DNA of 64,000 nt from Alcanivorax sediminis (GCF_009601165.1 NZ_WIRE01000001.1:1798001-1862000), one strand, 5' to 3'. Positions 30,901 through 39,947 are shown, numbered from the stretch's first letter. A program made the numbers and translations. Notes: generated by a model from the sequence alone, not told the origin.

Positions 30901-31579
30901 ACTTTTGTACGCTGTCCGGCAAGGCGTCCGGGTCTGCCTCTTTCAGGCCCAGTAGCGGACGCGCTTCCTTGAGCAGGGTGTCGGGATTGCCCAGCCCCTC
31001 GCTCTGTAACTGGTTGGCAGCGCTCACCGGGAACCGGGAAATAATGTTGCGCCAGTAATCGCGGGCTGCCTGCAATTGTTCCTCGCTGGCATCTTCCTGC
31101 AGCTCCAGACTGAACAGGCTGCCTGAGTCGAAGGCATGCTGCTTGAGCATGCGATTACAGAACCCGTGGATGGTGTAGATGGCGGCTTCGTCCATCCACT
31201 GGGCTGCCGCATCCAGACGCTGGGCGCTTTGTTGGCGTAGCTCGGGCTCGGCGTAATCCGCAAGCAGTTGTGCCAGAACCGGGTCGTCGGCGGTGGCGTC
31301 AGGATCGGCAAAGGTACGGGCTGCATCAGCGAGACGATCGCGAATCCGCTCGCGCAGCTCTTCCGTGGCCGCTTCGGTGAAGGTCACGACCAGAATTTCC
31401 GGCGGCAACAACGGGCGCTGAAAAGCGCGTTCCTCGCCGTGGCCGAGCACCAGTCGCAGATACAGGGCGGCCAGGGTAAAGGTCTTGCCGGTGCCCGCGC
31501 TGGCCTCAATCAACTGAGTGCCATGCAGGGGAAACGTAATCGGCAGCAACGGTTCCTGCACCTCGCTCTGCTCGCTCAT
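27959..31579 (-). CDS. recB: Exodeoxyribonuclease V beta subunit (RecB)
   Basis: 1206 residues (E. coli 1180). N-terminal UvrD-type helicase with Walker A ASAGTGKT (26-33), motif II ALIDEFQDTDPVQY, motif III MIGDPKQAIYAFRGAD and motif VI region VALTRACHTC; C-terminal nuclease with catalytic DYKSNW (Asp1111, Lys1113). It is the 3'-5' motor and the nuclease of RecBCD, which processes double-strand ends and loads RecA. It overlaps recC by 4 bases. Confidence 0.97.
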   Translation of the reverse strand: MSEQSEVQEPLLPITFPLHGTQLIEASAGTGKTFTLAALYLRLVLGHGEERAFQRPLLPPEILVVTFTEAATEELRERIRDRLADAARTFADPDATADDPVLAQLLADYAEPELRQQSAQRLDAAAQWMDEAAIYTIHGFCNRMLKQHAFDSGSLFSLELQEDASEEQLQAARDYWRNIISRFPVSAANQLQSEGLGNPDTLLKEARPLLGLKEADPDALPDSVQKWLTETDPQAELDRLARQQLADALPDFVYWVRGAQDNKWLNGNSYRAKSVPAMLKVLKRYANGEGLREKDYDTLFKFSEDGLKLTKSGQEHRPNFDFCKTLDRVMAGRANTRLPRTDLLAHVAAWIDRRVDQVRRQTATLGFDDMLTRLRDALGGANGERLAAVIREQFPVALIDEFQDTDPVQYGIFSALYENQPDTGWFMIGDPKQAIYAFRGADVFTYLKARKATEGNHHTLGKNFRSAHAMVTAVNELFTYSDETFGDVFRMQQTGNPFPFKKVASQGRKEALEIDGKKKAGITLWVEDRDKAVSAGQYRAQMAERCATEITHLLNGAEKGETGFRKGDQFRPLHPNDIAILVRDRTEARAIRDALMARSVRSVYLSDQDSVFAQPEAADLLLILQACAHPESDSRVRTALACASLDMAYVELDAINQDEVRWEHMVEQFHAYRQQWQQQGVLPMLRNLLMDFHVPVRLSQSLDGERALTNLLHLAELLQQVATQLDGEQALIRYLDETVEQQNNSSKESILRLESDDDRVKVITIHKSKGLEYPLVYLPFICSFRPADKSKPPLRFHDDDRLHVSLEPDADDERKADEERLAEDMRLLYVALTRACHTCTLGIAPYVKGNGKVNQLERSAVGRLLFGEGVENEKLTRALLAISSDAVTVTAPPESNDEHYLPAEQTLTLLPAQLPPKHSRQPWWIASYSALKQVQETLAPADPRSDQLAEQPDQDTTPEQQPLPGTIHAFPRGAAPGTLLHDFLEQAANQNFVATLEAPEDFEIALDEKLQARGWQDFSAVIRQWWKSTLRTGLPLAQGQVSLHQMQQYVPEMEFMLPAHQVSVAELDQQIRQHIHPTLPRPRLEADTLNGMLKGFIDLVFEHEGKYYVLDYKSNWLGVDDSAYTADAMTRAILDKRYEVQYVLYLLALHRLLKNRLGEHYDPELHLGGAVYVFLRGMQGPAAGTVFDRPDTALIESLDAMFGGEE

Positions 31580-34500
31580 ACGGCACCCCCCAGCTCGGCC
31601 CAGTGGCTATTCAGGTAGAGGGGCTCATAGAGTTGCTCTGTCCAGTGTTCGAACAAAGGTTGTCCGTCTGCTTCTTGTTTCCACAACGTTTCGAAATCCG
31701 GCCATGCCCGTGCCAGCGAGGGATCATCCACTTCGCCGTGGTTGAAGTCCGTGCTGGTGTATTTTCGCTCTGCGGTTTGCCGACGTTTCTCGTCATTGTC
31801 CTCACTGAGCCAGGCGAAGGCCGTGGCACAAGCCACGGGCAGCGGATGACACAGCGCTTCCTGCCAGGCGTACCCAATCTGATCCAGCAAGCCCTGGGCT
31901 GCCGCCTGGCTGACCTGCTGCAGGGTGAAGCGTCCATCCTGACCCTGAACATGCGTCGTCAGCGGGTAGCCTGCGGCGCAGGCCGCCAGGTGGATGACCC
32001 AGTCCCGGGTCAGTTTCTCGTAACGCTTTTCCAGCTTGCCGGTTTGCAGCACCAGTCGTTGCGGGTTGCCTTTCGCGCCCCGCAAGTCGGTGAGCCAGTC
32101 TTCCAGATGAAGCGGTCCGGCAGAGAGGCGGATTTCCTGTTGGGGTTGCAGTTCTCCACTCTGCGCCAGCAGAGTGAAAAAATCCTCCAACGGTTCGGCC
32201 AGTGGCACCAGCAGGCTGTCACGGCTGCTTTGCGTAAACGGGTGCAAGGGCAGATCACCACTGGCGGCCAGTCTGTCGAGGGTGGCGTGCATGGCGCCTT
32301 GAGCCTGCTCCGGGCCCGCGTGCAGGGCGTCCCTGATCAGCTGGTCCTGAAGGTGGAAGCGCTGCAGGCCATCAAAGGCGAAGGGTTCGCTGTCGTCGAG
32401 CACCTGAGCATCCTGCTTGAGGCGCGCCTTCAGGCGCTGCTCAAAAAAATGCGCTACAGGTTGTTTGAGAAACCTGCCCAGTGCAGTGCAGTTGACCGGT
32501 TCCTGGTTCTCCAGCGGAGGCAGCGGCTGATCATTGTTGACCATCGGCGCCTGCCCATCGTGCAGCACGCGCCACTCATTGGCATAGGTGCGCAGGGCAT
32601 CGTTGGCGGCATCAAAATACCGGGCGCTGAAGGGCTGCAGCGGATGCGCCTGGGTGAGAGCATCCACAGGGGCTCCGTCGTTGCTTTGCCAGCGCTGATT
32701 GATGTGATCCCGCAACTGCGCCACCAGTACTGAGGGTGGCCGTTCACTGTTATCGCGCACGTTACGACCGGTCCAGCTGATATAGAGGCTGTCACGGGCA
32801 CTGAGCAGGGCTTCCAGGAACAGATAGCGGTCGTCATCCCGGCGGGAACGATCACCGGGCCGGTAGTTGCCCCACTGGCGCATCAGGTCAAAGTCCATGG
32901 GTTGTTGGGGGCGCGGATAGTCGCCGTCTTTCATGCCCAGCAGGCACACATGCCGGAACGGGATGGCACGCATGGGCATCAAGGTACAGAAGTTGATACG
33001 ACCCGCCATGAATCGCTGGGACAGGCTCTCCGAATTCAGGGCATCCAGCAGGGGGCGACGGGCCACCGTCAGCGGCAGTGTATGGTTGAAGTCTGCTTCC
33101 GAGCAGGCTGCGAGCCAGTCATTCAGGGCATCACGCAATCCCGCATCCAGTCCCTGATCGTCCTGTTCTTCAGGTTTGAACAGGTCGTCCAGCAACGTAC
33201 TGAAGCGTTGCTGCCACTCGCTTGGGGTTGCGACACTGCGGAAGGCTTGCCAGTGATGCTCCAGGCTATCCAGAAGACAAGACAGACGACCGGCCAGCTC
33301 GGCACCGAGTCCGGCCACCTCATCCAGTGGCTGGATGTTGTTCCAGGCCGGGCCATCCCCCATCAGGTAGCCGGCCAGCATGCGCTTGAGGCCAAAGCCC
33401 CAGCTGTTCTGTTCAAAGCCAGGCACATCGAGTGTGTGGCGCTGGGTGCTGTGAAGTCCCCAGCGGATGCGGGCCTGATCAATCCAGCTGGCCAGCTGGG
33501 GCAAGTCGGTTTCTTCAATGCCATAGCGCTGGCGCACCGCGGGTACATCCAGCAGGTCCAGAATGTCACCGGCGGTGAAGCGCCACTGCGGCAGATGCAG
33601 TAGTGATTCTATCGCCTGGGCCATGGGTGACGCGGCACCGGCGCTGCGGTCGCTGAGCGTATAGGGAAGGTAACGGGGATCGTCCCGTTGCAGCCGTCCG
33701 AACACCGCATCGATATAAGGGGCATAGGCTTCGATGTCCGGCACCATGACAATTACATCCCGGGGCTGCAGGGAAGGATCATCAGCAAAACGCTGTAGAA
33801 GGGCGTCCTGCAGGATTTCCACTTCCCGCTGGGCACTGTGACCGATAGCAAAATGCAGGGAGCGGTCTGCCTGAAGTACGGGGCGCTGATCGGGCGAAGG
33901 CTGTGGTTCCAGGTCGAGAATATCCTGTTGCAGCTGCTTCAACAGCGTGGTCGGCTCAATCGTTTCAAACAGGTCAATCTGATTCTGGAAGGCACTGCGG
34001 TAATGGTCCGGGTCATCATGATCGTAGAGCAGACCAATAAAGTCCCGGCCCTGTTTGCCCCATGCGGCCAGCAAAGGGTTAACCCGGTTTTCCGGCAACA
34101 AATCCCGATGACGCTTGCGATCCTCCAATTGCCGCTTGAGCAGATGGCGATCTTCAACAATGTCTGCCCAGTAATGCTGACAGGGGTTCTGCACCAGCAT
34201 CAGGATCTGGCAATGCTGGCTCAGTGCGGCCAGGGCTTCCAGAGACTGCTGGGGCAGGGCGCTGATGCCAAAGATGATCAGTCGACGTGGCAGCCCGGCC
34301 GGCACCTCTCCGTTCTTCAGGGTATTGATAAAGTCGTCATGAATGGCGCTGCGGCTCAGTGCTCGTTTGTCACTGTCCATATCGGCGAGCAGTGCGCGCC
34401 ACAGGTGGGCTTGCCAGAGCTGGCTGGCAGGGAAGTCATCAAAGGCCGTGCGGTCTTCGGCCTTGCGCAGCTGGTCATGGCCCGCCTGCCAATCGGTCAG

Positions 34501-34947
34501 CCAGTCGGCGCGGTACACTTGATAGGCATCGTAGAGGTCGGCCAGTCGCTCGGCCAGCTGATGGCGCTTGCGGCCATCCTGATCATCGGCCAGAAAGTGG
34601 CGCAATGGGCCGAAGTGCTCTTTATCCAGCAGAGAGGGAAGCAAACGATAGAGTCGCCACAGCAAACGGGACTTGTCGAACGGTGAGGTGCGCGGCACTT
34701 TGTGCTCGCCGAGGACCGTGCGATAGGCACTCCACAGAAAACGGGCGGGCATCTGGAAACGGAAGCCGGCACTGATACCCAGCGCGTCAGCGAGTTGCAG
34801 TTTCAGCCATTGCGCCATGCCATTGGATTGCACCAGAAAGGTTTCGGTTTCCAGAGGTGAAAGAGGCTGGCGTTGCAGCCAGTCAGCCACCAGCTTCGTG
34901 AGCGTTTCCAGACGGTTGCTGTGCAGCACCATCAGCCCGTTTTGCAT
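31576..34947 (-). CDS. recC: Exodeoxyribonuclease V gamma subunit (RecC)
   Basis: 1123 residues (E. coli 1122). The N-terminus LMVLHSNRLETLTKLVADWL, the FLVQSNGMAQWLKLQLADALGISAGFRFQMPARFLW motif and the middle CLLGMKDGDYPRPQQPMDFDLM are RecC hallmarks. An inactive helicase/nuclease fold that splits the DNA strands and recognises Chi. First gene of the operon; a 261-base gap separates it from the LysE gene. Confidence 0.97.
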   Translation of the reverse strand: MQNGLMVLHSNRLETLTKLVADWLQRQPLSPLETETFLVQSNGMAQWLKLQLADALGISAGFRFQMPARFLWSAYRTVLGEHKVPRTSPFDKSRLLWRLYRLLPSLLDKEHFGPLRHFLADDQDGRKRHQLAERLADLYDAYQVYRADWLTDWQAGHDQLRKAEDRTAFDDFPASQLWQAHLWRALLADMDSDKRALSRSAIHDDFINTLKNGEVPAGLPRRLIIFGISALPQQSLEALAALSQHCQILMLVQNPCQHYWADIVEDRHLLKRQLEDRKRHRDLLPENRVNPLLAAWGKQGRDFIGLLYDHDDPDHYRSAFQNQIDLFETIEPTTLLKQLQQDILDLEPQPSPDQRPVLQADRSLHFAIGHSAQREVEILQDALLQRFADDPSLQPRDVIVMVPDIEAYAPYIDAVFGRLQRDDPRYLPYTLSDRSAGAASPMAQAIESLLHLPQWRFTAGDILDLLDVPAVRQRYGIEETDLPQLASWIDQARIRWGLHSTQRHTLDVPGFEQNSWGFGLKRMLAGYLMGDGPAWNNIQPLDEVAGLGAELAGRLSCLLDSLEHHWQAFRSVATPSEWQQRFSTLLDDLFKPEEQDDQGLDAGLRDALNDWLAACSEADFNHTLPLTVARRPLLDALNSESLSQRFMAGRINFCTLMPMRAIPFRHVCLLGMKDGDYPRPQQPMDFDLMRQWGNYRPGDRSRRDDDRYLFLEALLSARDSLYISWTGRNVRDNSERPPSVLVAQLRDHINQRWQSNDGAPVDALTQAHPLQPFSARYFDAANDALRTYANEWRVLHDGQAPMVNNDQPLPPLENQEPVNCTALGRFLKQPVAHFFEQRLKARLKQDAQVLDDSEPFAFDGLQRFHLQDQLIRDALHAGPEQAQGAMHATLDRLAASGDLPLHPFTQSSRDSLLVPLAEPLEDFFTLLAQSGELQPQQEIRLSAGPLHLEDWLTDLRGAKGNPQRLVLQTGKLEKRYEKLTRDWVIHLAACAAGYPLTTHVQGQDGRFTLQQVSQAAAQGLLDQIGYAWQEALCHPLPVACATAFAWLSEDNDEKRRQTAERKYTSTDFNHGEVDDPSLARAWPDFETLWKQEADGQPLFEHWTEQLYEPLYLNSHWAELGGAV

Positions 34948-35122
34948 GGGTCATCCTTGGCATGGAATTGGGTTTAAACGAAAGGATCTAGCCTAAGCGA
35001 GAAGGGCTCTGGACGCCACCGCAAGGGGCGCTTCCTGACGCAATTGTGGTCAGGCTAAACGCCCGGTGAGACAGTTTTTGTCGTGCTGCTTCGTTGCAAG
35101 AGGCGGGTGATCAGTGGTCGGT

Positions 35123-35165
35123 GGCGATAAGCCACGCCAGCCCGACGCTGGCAGTGTTTATCGCC
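35123..35165. terminator. Nested hairpin in the gap between lysE and recC
   Basis: GGCGATAA (35123-35130) pairs with TTATCGCC (35158-35165), enclosing a second stem GCCAGC/GCTGGC. It lies just downstream of the LysE stop on the minus strand. No T-run follows, so it may be a transcript end structure or cruciform rather than a classical terminator. Nothing else is apparent in 34948-35208. Confidence 0.4.
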
Positions 35166-35208
35166 TATCGAAACTGGCTCCCAATGACTCGCAGCTCACT
35201 CACTACCG

Positions 35209-35904
35209 CTACATCACACTCAGCCACCAGGGCTCCCGTTGCGTTTGCTGCGTGGGTGTCTTGATAGTCTCTGCGGCAGGTTCGTCCTGAAGGCGTGCTT
35301 CGTTGGCTTGCAATCCAAAGGTGGGTATCAATGAGGCCACCAGCAACAAGGCCATGGTGCGATTGAACAGGGCCAATCGTGAGCCTTCGTTTAGCCATTG
35401 CTTGAGCAGGGCACCAAACAGGCTCCAACTACTGATCAGTGGCAGGCCAATCAACAGAAAGGCGCCGGCCACTATTGCCACGCTGATGCTGAAGTCCGTG
35501 GGATCTGTGAAGGTGGCCACACCGGTGAGGATCATCATCCAGGCTTTTGGGTTAACCCATTGAAACAGGGCAGCCTGGAAAAAAGTGAAGGGTTTCGCTT
35601 GTGCGTTGTTGCTCTGAATGCCGTCGCTGCGCAGCAGCTGCCAGGACAAGTAGAGCAAATACGCAGCCCCTCCGGCCCGAAGCACATTGATGGCTTGGGG
35701 GAACTGGCTCAGCAATTGGCCCAGCCCCAGGGCCACACAGACCAGAATGACCTGACAGCCAATAGCAATCCCGAAAATATGCGGCAGGGAGCGCCGAAAC
35801 CCTGCGTTGGCACCAGAGGCCATCAGCATCAGGTTGTTGGGGCCTGGGGTGGCGGTCATGACGGTGACGAATCCGATCAAGGCCAGGAACTGTTCCGTGC
35901 TCAT
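35209..35904 (-). CDS. LysE/RhtB-family amino-acid exporter
   Basis: 231 residues from the ATG at 35904 (MSTEQFLALIGFVTVMTATPGPNNLM); longer in-frame starts to 36060 run into the MocR gene and were rejected. The TATPGPNNLM motif, GxxIGCQVI, and WVNPKAWMMILTG are family signatures, with about six hydrophobic segments. The C-terminal tail (about 205-231) is polar. It is an amino-acid effluxer, divergent from a MocR regulator, which probably controls it. Confidence 0.9.
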   Translation of the reverse strand: MSTEQFLALIGFVTVMTATPGPNNLMLMASGANAGFRRSLPHIFGIAIGCQVILVCVALGLGQLLSQFPQAINVLRAGGAAYLLYLSWQLLRSDGIQSNNAQAKPFTFFQAALFQWVNPKAWMMILTGVATFTDPTDFSISVAIVAGAFLLIGLPLISSWSLFGALLKQWLNEGSRLALFNRTMALLLVASLIPTFGLQANEARLQDEPAAETIKTPTQQTQREPWWLSVM

Positions 35905-36015
35905 GCTGCGTTTCCTGTGATGGCGGGAGAGAACATCAAGAGTAGGTGGACAGGGTGAGGCAATACAGATATAAAAAAACGAAATTGATGCAGCACAGAT
36001 GAGCGTTTTTGGAAT

Positions 36016-36047
36016 CTGTACTGCTGTTCTTTTCAGAAACTGTACTG
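36016..36047 (+). promoter_or_regulatory. Direct repeat CTGTACTG upstream of the MocR gene
   Basis: CTGTACTG occurs at 36016-36023 and 36040-36047, 24 bases apart start to start, in the 154-base region shared with divergent lysE. MocR/GabR regulators are known to bind spaced direct repeats, so this is a candidate operator for the neighbour. Confidence 0.55.
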
Positions 36048-36058
36048 TGGGACATGGC

Positions 36059-37459
36059 ATGACGCTTTATCAGGCACTGGCAGATCGACTGCAGGGATTG
36101 ATTCGTGACCAGGTCTACCCCGTTGGCAGCCGTCTTCCGGGTGTCAGGTTGCTCAGTGAACAGCATGACGTGAGCGTTTCCACGGCGGTGAATGCGTGCC
36201 GGGAGTTGGAGCAGCGCGGTGTGCTGGAGGCTCGCCCCCGCTCCGGTTACTACGTGCGCCAGCCTGCCCTGGCAAGGAAGCCGCCCCGGGTGGCCAGAGC
36301 AGGATACAAGCCGAGACGCATCACTGGTCAGGAACGGGTGTTGCAAATCCTGCAGTCGGTAAAGGATCCCGGTGTGGTGAACCTTGGTGCAGCGGTTCCC
36401 GCTCCGGAGTTCATGCCTGTGGCAGCCATGGAGCGGGTGTATCACTCGGTACTGCGCGAGGAGCGCCGTCGTTGCGTGGGTTACGAGTTTCCGCCGGGGG
36501 CGCCAGAGTTGCGCACCCAGATCGCGAGACGACTGGCGAGCCTGCAATGTGATGTGTCGCCGGATGAAGTGCTGATCACCAACAGCTGCCAGGAGTCGGT
36601 CTCCATCGCACTGAAACTCATAACGTCGCCCGGTGATACGGTGGCGATCGAGTCGCCCACCTACTATGGCCTGCTGCAGGTGATTGAGTCCCTCGGTTTG
36701 AAGGCGCTGGAAATCCCCACGGATCCGGAACAGGGCATTTCGCTGGATGCATTGAAGCTGGCGCTGGACAAGTGGGATGTGTCTGCCTGTGTGGTGGTCA
36801 GCAATTTTTCCAACCCGCTGGGAGTGTGCCTGACCGATGAGAAAAAGCAGGCGCTGCTGGCACTGTTGGGCAAGCACAAGGTGCCGCTGGTGGAGGATGA
36901 CATCTATGGCGACCTGCCCCTTTCAGGACCCAGGCCGCGGCCACTGAAAAGCTGGGACACCCAGGGGCTGGTTTACTACTGTTCGTCGTCGTCCAAAACC
37001 TTGTCTGCGGGTATGCGGGTGGGCTGGCTGGTACCACCGTCTTCGCGACAGGAGCGGGCGGAATATCTCCAGTTCATCAATACGGTATCGGTCAACACGC
37101 CGGCTCAGCTGGCGCTGGCTCGCTACCTGGAAAAAGGCCGCTACGAACACTTTCTGCGTCAGTTGTGTGCAGAGCATGCCCGTGGAGTCGCACGCATGAC
37201 AGAGCGGGTAACGCAACTATTCCCGATGGAGTCCCGGGTCAGTCGTCCCGCCGGTGGCTTTGTGCTGTGGGTGGAGCTGCCGGGGGAGATTGATACCACC
37301 AGCCTGCTGGAAAAAGCCCTGGATGCGGGTGTCAGCTTTGCACCGGGCGCTCTGTTTTCCGCGTCAGGAAAGTTTGCCAACTGTTTGCGAATGAATTGCG
37401 CTGTGAAGTGGGACAACGGGGTGGAGCAGGCGCTGATCACGCTGTCGAGGTTGTTGTGA
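36059..37459 (+). CDS. MocR-type regulator (GntR winged helix plus PLP aminotransferase-like domain)
   Basis: 466 residues. The N-terminal GntR winged helix (about 1-70: LADRLQGLIRDQVYPVGSRLPGVRLLSEQHDVSVSTAVNACREL) is followed by a fold I aminotransferase domain with NFSNPLG, EDDIYGDL and the PLP lysine SSSSKTLSAGMRVGW (Lys313). It probably senses an amino acid or amine through PLP. Start 36059 chosen; an upstream in-frame ATG at 35999 has no ribosome site. Divergent from the amino-acid exporter gene. Confidence 0.93.
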   Translation: MTLYQALADRLQGLIRDQVYPVGSRLPGVRLLSEQHDVSVSTAVNACRELEQRGVLEARPRSGYYVRQPALARKPPRVARAGYKPRRITGQERVLQILQSVKDPGVVNLGAAVPAPEFMPVAAMERVYHSVLREERRRCVGYEFPPGAPELRTQIARRLASLQCDVSPDEVLITNSCQESVSIALKLITSPGDTVAIESPTYYGLLQVIESLGLKALEIPTDPEQGISLDALKLALDKWDVSACVVVSNFSNPLGVCLTDEKKQALLALLGKHKVPLVEDDIYGDLPLSGPRPRPLKSWDTQGLVYYCSSSSKTLSAGMRVGWLVPPSSRQERAEYLQFINTVSVNTPAQLALARYLEKGRYEHFLRQLCAEHARGVARMTERVTQLFPMESRVSRPAGGFVLWVELPGEIDTTSLLEKALDAGVSFAPGALFSASGKFANCLRMNCAVKWDNGVEQALITLSRLL

Positions 37460-37464
37460 GGAGT

Positions 37465-37567
37465 CAGAAGCGAGTTTTGAGTGACGAGTTTCGAAAGTCA
37501 AAACCTTCAGCCGGGAAGCCCGCAAGGATTTTGCTTTTCGCAACTCGCAACTCGCAACTCGCTAGCT
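37465..37567. repeat. Heptad-phased inverted repeat (unit GAGTNNC/GCAACTC)
   Basis: Between the convergent MocR and DUF3332 genes. The left arm (37465-37499) is CAGAAGC, GAGTTTT, GAGTGAC, GAGTTTC, GAAAGTC. The right arm (37533-37567) is GCTTTTC, GCAACTC three times, GCTAGCT. Reversed, the right arm aligns unit by unit with the left. The spacer is 33 bases. Arms of five heptads with a sequence unrelated to AGCTNCA. Confidence 0.8.
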
Positions 37568-37576
37568 GATTTTTGC

Positions 37577-38020
37577 TTACAGCAGCATGGTGCCCAGTAC
37601 TTCGCGCTGGTCATCCTGGATCTTGATGACTTTGCCGTCTTCCTTGATCAGGGTATAGCTTTCTTCGACACCTTCGCTGGTGGCTACTACCGAAATAGAG
37701 CCATCGGCGTTGTAGGTCAGTTCAGCCTGGTTGCCAAGACCGTCGGTTACGGTTTCGGTGGTGCCTGCTACCTTGGCGCCTTCCTTGCTGATCGGGTTGG
37801 TGCCTGTCCAGAACTCGATGGAGTTGAAGATCACGATATCGCCCAACAGGGTCAGGCCATACACGGGCAGCCACCAGAAAACGAAGGAAATCCCCTGATT
37901 CACAAACTTGTTGCCAGTGGCGGTGGCGTTCCAGTCCTGTACGGTATCAAACAGGGCATTCTGGCCAAGACAGCCGGTCAGCATCATGGCACAGGCCGCG
38001 CTGGTAAATACTTTCTTCAT
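37577..38020 (-). CDS. DUF3332 lipoprotein
   Basis: 147 residues from the ATG at 38020, after a GAGGAG ribosome site; an in-frame TTG at 38059 was rejected. A signal peptide ends in the lipobox MLTGC. The conserved NQGISFVFWWLPVYGLTLLGDIVIFNSIEFWTGTNPI matches the DUF3332 family, which has no assigned function. The C-terminal half is a predicted beta-rich domain. Monocistronic. Confidence 0.8.
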   Translation of the reverse strand: MKKVFTSAACAMMLTGCLGQNALFDTVQDWNATATGNKFVNQGISFVFWWLPVYGLTLLGDIVIFNSIEFWTGTNPISKEGAKVAGTTETVTDGLGNQAELTYNADGSISVVATSEGVEESYTLIKEDGKVIKIQDDQREVLGTMLL

Positions 38021-38145
38021 GGTCTTCTCCTCAGAAAATAGGGTGCCTTCACCGGGCAAGACAGCAAAGGCTCTTTAGTAATAGCTCACTGGCTGAAAAA
38101 GTTCCATCCAGAGTGATGAAAAACCGTGAAGGATGTATCAACAAA

Positions 38146-38168
38146 AACGCCCCATATTGCGGGGCGTT
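38146..38168 (-). terminator. Terminator of the KamA gene
   Basis: AACGCCCC (38146-38153) pairs with GGGGCGTT (38161-38168); on the minus strand the stem is followed by TTTTTGTTG, 16 bases after the KamA stop. Confidence 0.8.
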
Positions 38169-38183
38169 GCTGCAAAAGGCGTG

Positions 38184-39542
38184 TTACTGCTTTTCCAGTT
38201 CGGCTAATTCTTTTTCGAAGAAAAACTGGTCTTCGCCAAAGGCTGGCTCCAGATGGTTGAGCCAAGTGGCGTCCGGGTTGTATTTGGCAAAGAAGGGACG
38301 CTGAACCCAATCGTGGTTTCGGCCCTGAATAAACCGCAGAGCGAACACTTTCTCGCCGTTAATTTCAGTCACTCCCTGAATTTCCACCTTGCCCGGGTGG
38401 CTGGACATGCCCGGGCCGCGGGCGGTTCGTGCAATTCCGGAAACTTGCTTCATGGCATCGCGGTAGATCGTCCAGGCTTTGGCCAGCGGGACTTCAAAGT
38501 AATGTCGTGCCCCGGTATCCCGCTCCACAAACATGTAGTAGGGAACAATGCCCAGCTCCACCTGGGTTTGCCAGAGGCGTGCCCAGTCATCGGCATTGTC
38601 GTTGATGTGGGCAAGCAGCGGGCCTTGTGAGCGAATGACCGCGCCGCTGGCACGCACCCGACGAATCGCTTCTTTGGCGATATCGGTTTCCAGTTCCTGC
38701 CAGTGGTTGTAATGCGCCATCAGGGCAAGATGCTTGCCGCTGGCACGGACATCGTCAAACAGGTCGAGAAGATCCTTGGCGTCATCATCGGAAACAAACC
38801 GGTAGGGCCAGAATGTCAGTGCTTTTGAGCCGATACGGATGGTGCGAACCTGCTCCAGCTGTAGCAGCGGTTCAATATGTGCACGCAGGTTTCTGGTTTT
38901 CATCACCAGCGGGTCGCCACCGGTGATCAGGACATCGGTAATTTCCGGGTGGGCCTGAATATACTTCTTTAGTTGCCCGGCTTCCCTGGCGGCGATTTTA
39001 AGATCGTTGTCGCCAATGAATTGAGCCCAGCGAAAACAGAAAGTGCAGTAACTGTGGCAGACCTGGCCCTGGCTGGGGAAGAACAGTACGGTTTCGTTGT
39101 ACTTGTGCTGGATGCCATCGATTTTCTCGCCGTCTACTTCTGGCATGTTGTGTTCCAGCTGGCCTGCGGGGTGGGGGTTAAGGGCTTCGCGTACCTCCCT
39201 GACCACCGCCTTGATGTCGGCTTTGACCCCCCCGCGCATGGCGGTAGCGACCCGTTCGAAGTGTTCAGGTGCGAGCATGTCTTTCTGGGGGAAGGTGAGC
39301 TGGTAGATCGGATCATCCGGGACCCTGTCCCAATCGATCAGTTCATCAATCACATATTCATTCACCCGGAACGGCAGCACATTGGCGACTACCTCCATGG
39401 CGAAGCGTGTCTCTTCATCAAGACGGGCAAGCGGCTCGATCTTGTCGAGTTGCCGAGCGGTGTACACCTTGAAGCGGCGTGGCTCATCAAATGGCTGCGC
39501 CTCAACCTGATGCAGGGGGATAACCGTATTGGTCTCGGGCAT
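38184..39542 (-). CDS. KamA-family radical SAM aminomutase-like protein
   Basis: 452 residues from the ATG at 39542, after an AGGAGG site; a 79-residue N-terminal extension in frame has no support. The radical SAM motif CHSYCTFC (Cys162, Cys166, Cys169) and DVLITGGDPLVM are clear, with RIGSKALTFWPYRF, IRSQGPLLAHINDNADDW and YYMFVERDTGARHYFEVPL following the lysine 2,3-aminomutase family. It is longer than the EF-P lysyltransferase partner EpmB (about 340), so I do not call it epmB. No ablB/acetyltransferase neighbour. Confidence 0.85.
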   Translation of the reverse strand: MPETNTVIPLHQVEAQPFDEPRRFKVYTARQLDKIEPLARLDEETRFAMEVVANVLPFRVNEYVIDELIDWDRVPDDPIYQLTFPQKDMLAPEHFERVATAMRGGVKADIKAVVREVREALNPHPAGQLEHNMPEVDGEKIDGIQHKYNETVLFFPSQGQVCHSYCTFCFRWAQFIGDNDLKIAAREAGQLKKYIQAHPEITDVLITGGDPLVMKTRNLRAHIEPLLQLEQVRTIRIGSKALTFWPYRFVSDDDAKDLLDLFDDVRASGKHLALMAHYNHWQELETDIAKEAIRRVRASGAVIRSQGPLLAHINDNADDWARLWQTQVELGIVPYYMFVERDTGARHYFEVPLAKAWTIYRDAMKQVSGIARTARGPGMSSHPGKVEIQGVTEINGEKVFALRFIQGRNHDWVQRPFFAKYNPDATWLNHLEPAFGEDQFFFEKELAELEKQ

Positions 39543-39792
39543 TGTGATGTTCCTCCTCATGTGCCGATGCGGGCTCTGGAACGTTGATAGCAACGCCACA
39601 ACACCGGAACACTGGCTGCCTAAACCAGCAAGATTATTGGGAAATGCAGATGGCCAGCGGCGGCAGCCGCTGAAAAAGAGCGCTGGGCTCATGCGCGCGC
39701 CAACGGGGGACGCGAAGGATTTGGGTAACAACGATGTCCAGCCATAGGGGACATCGATCACGGCCAGTTTGAAGGCCACGCTTTACCCAAAG

Positions 39793-39819
39793 AGGTCGCA
39801 TTCTACTGAATGGCGACCT
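39793..39819. promoter_or_regulatory. Hairpin in the 405-base gap between the KamA and cls genes
   Basis: AGGTCGCATT (39793-39802) and AATGGCGACCT (39809-39819) pair with one bulge around CTACTG. The gap 39543-39947 holds divergent promoters for the two genes; I see no gene in it. Confidence 0.4.
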
Positions 39820-39947
39820 GATTCGCAAAAAACCTAGAAATTTCATGGGGTTCGGTTTCCCGTTTCGCCGGGCTTCTGTGCTATGTTGGCTGGAATGCCG
39901 GCCCGCCAAAGAGGCCGTGCTTGGCAGGGATCAGGGACTGGAGTGAG

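Noticed and set aside
38184..39542. Naming the KamA-family gene epmB
   Set aside because: The protein is about 110 residues longer than EpmB and has no epmA/efp neighbour.
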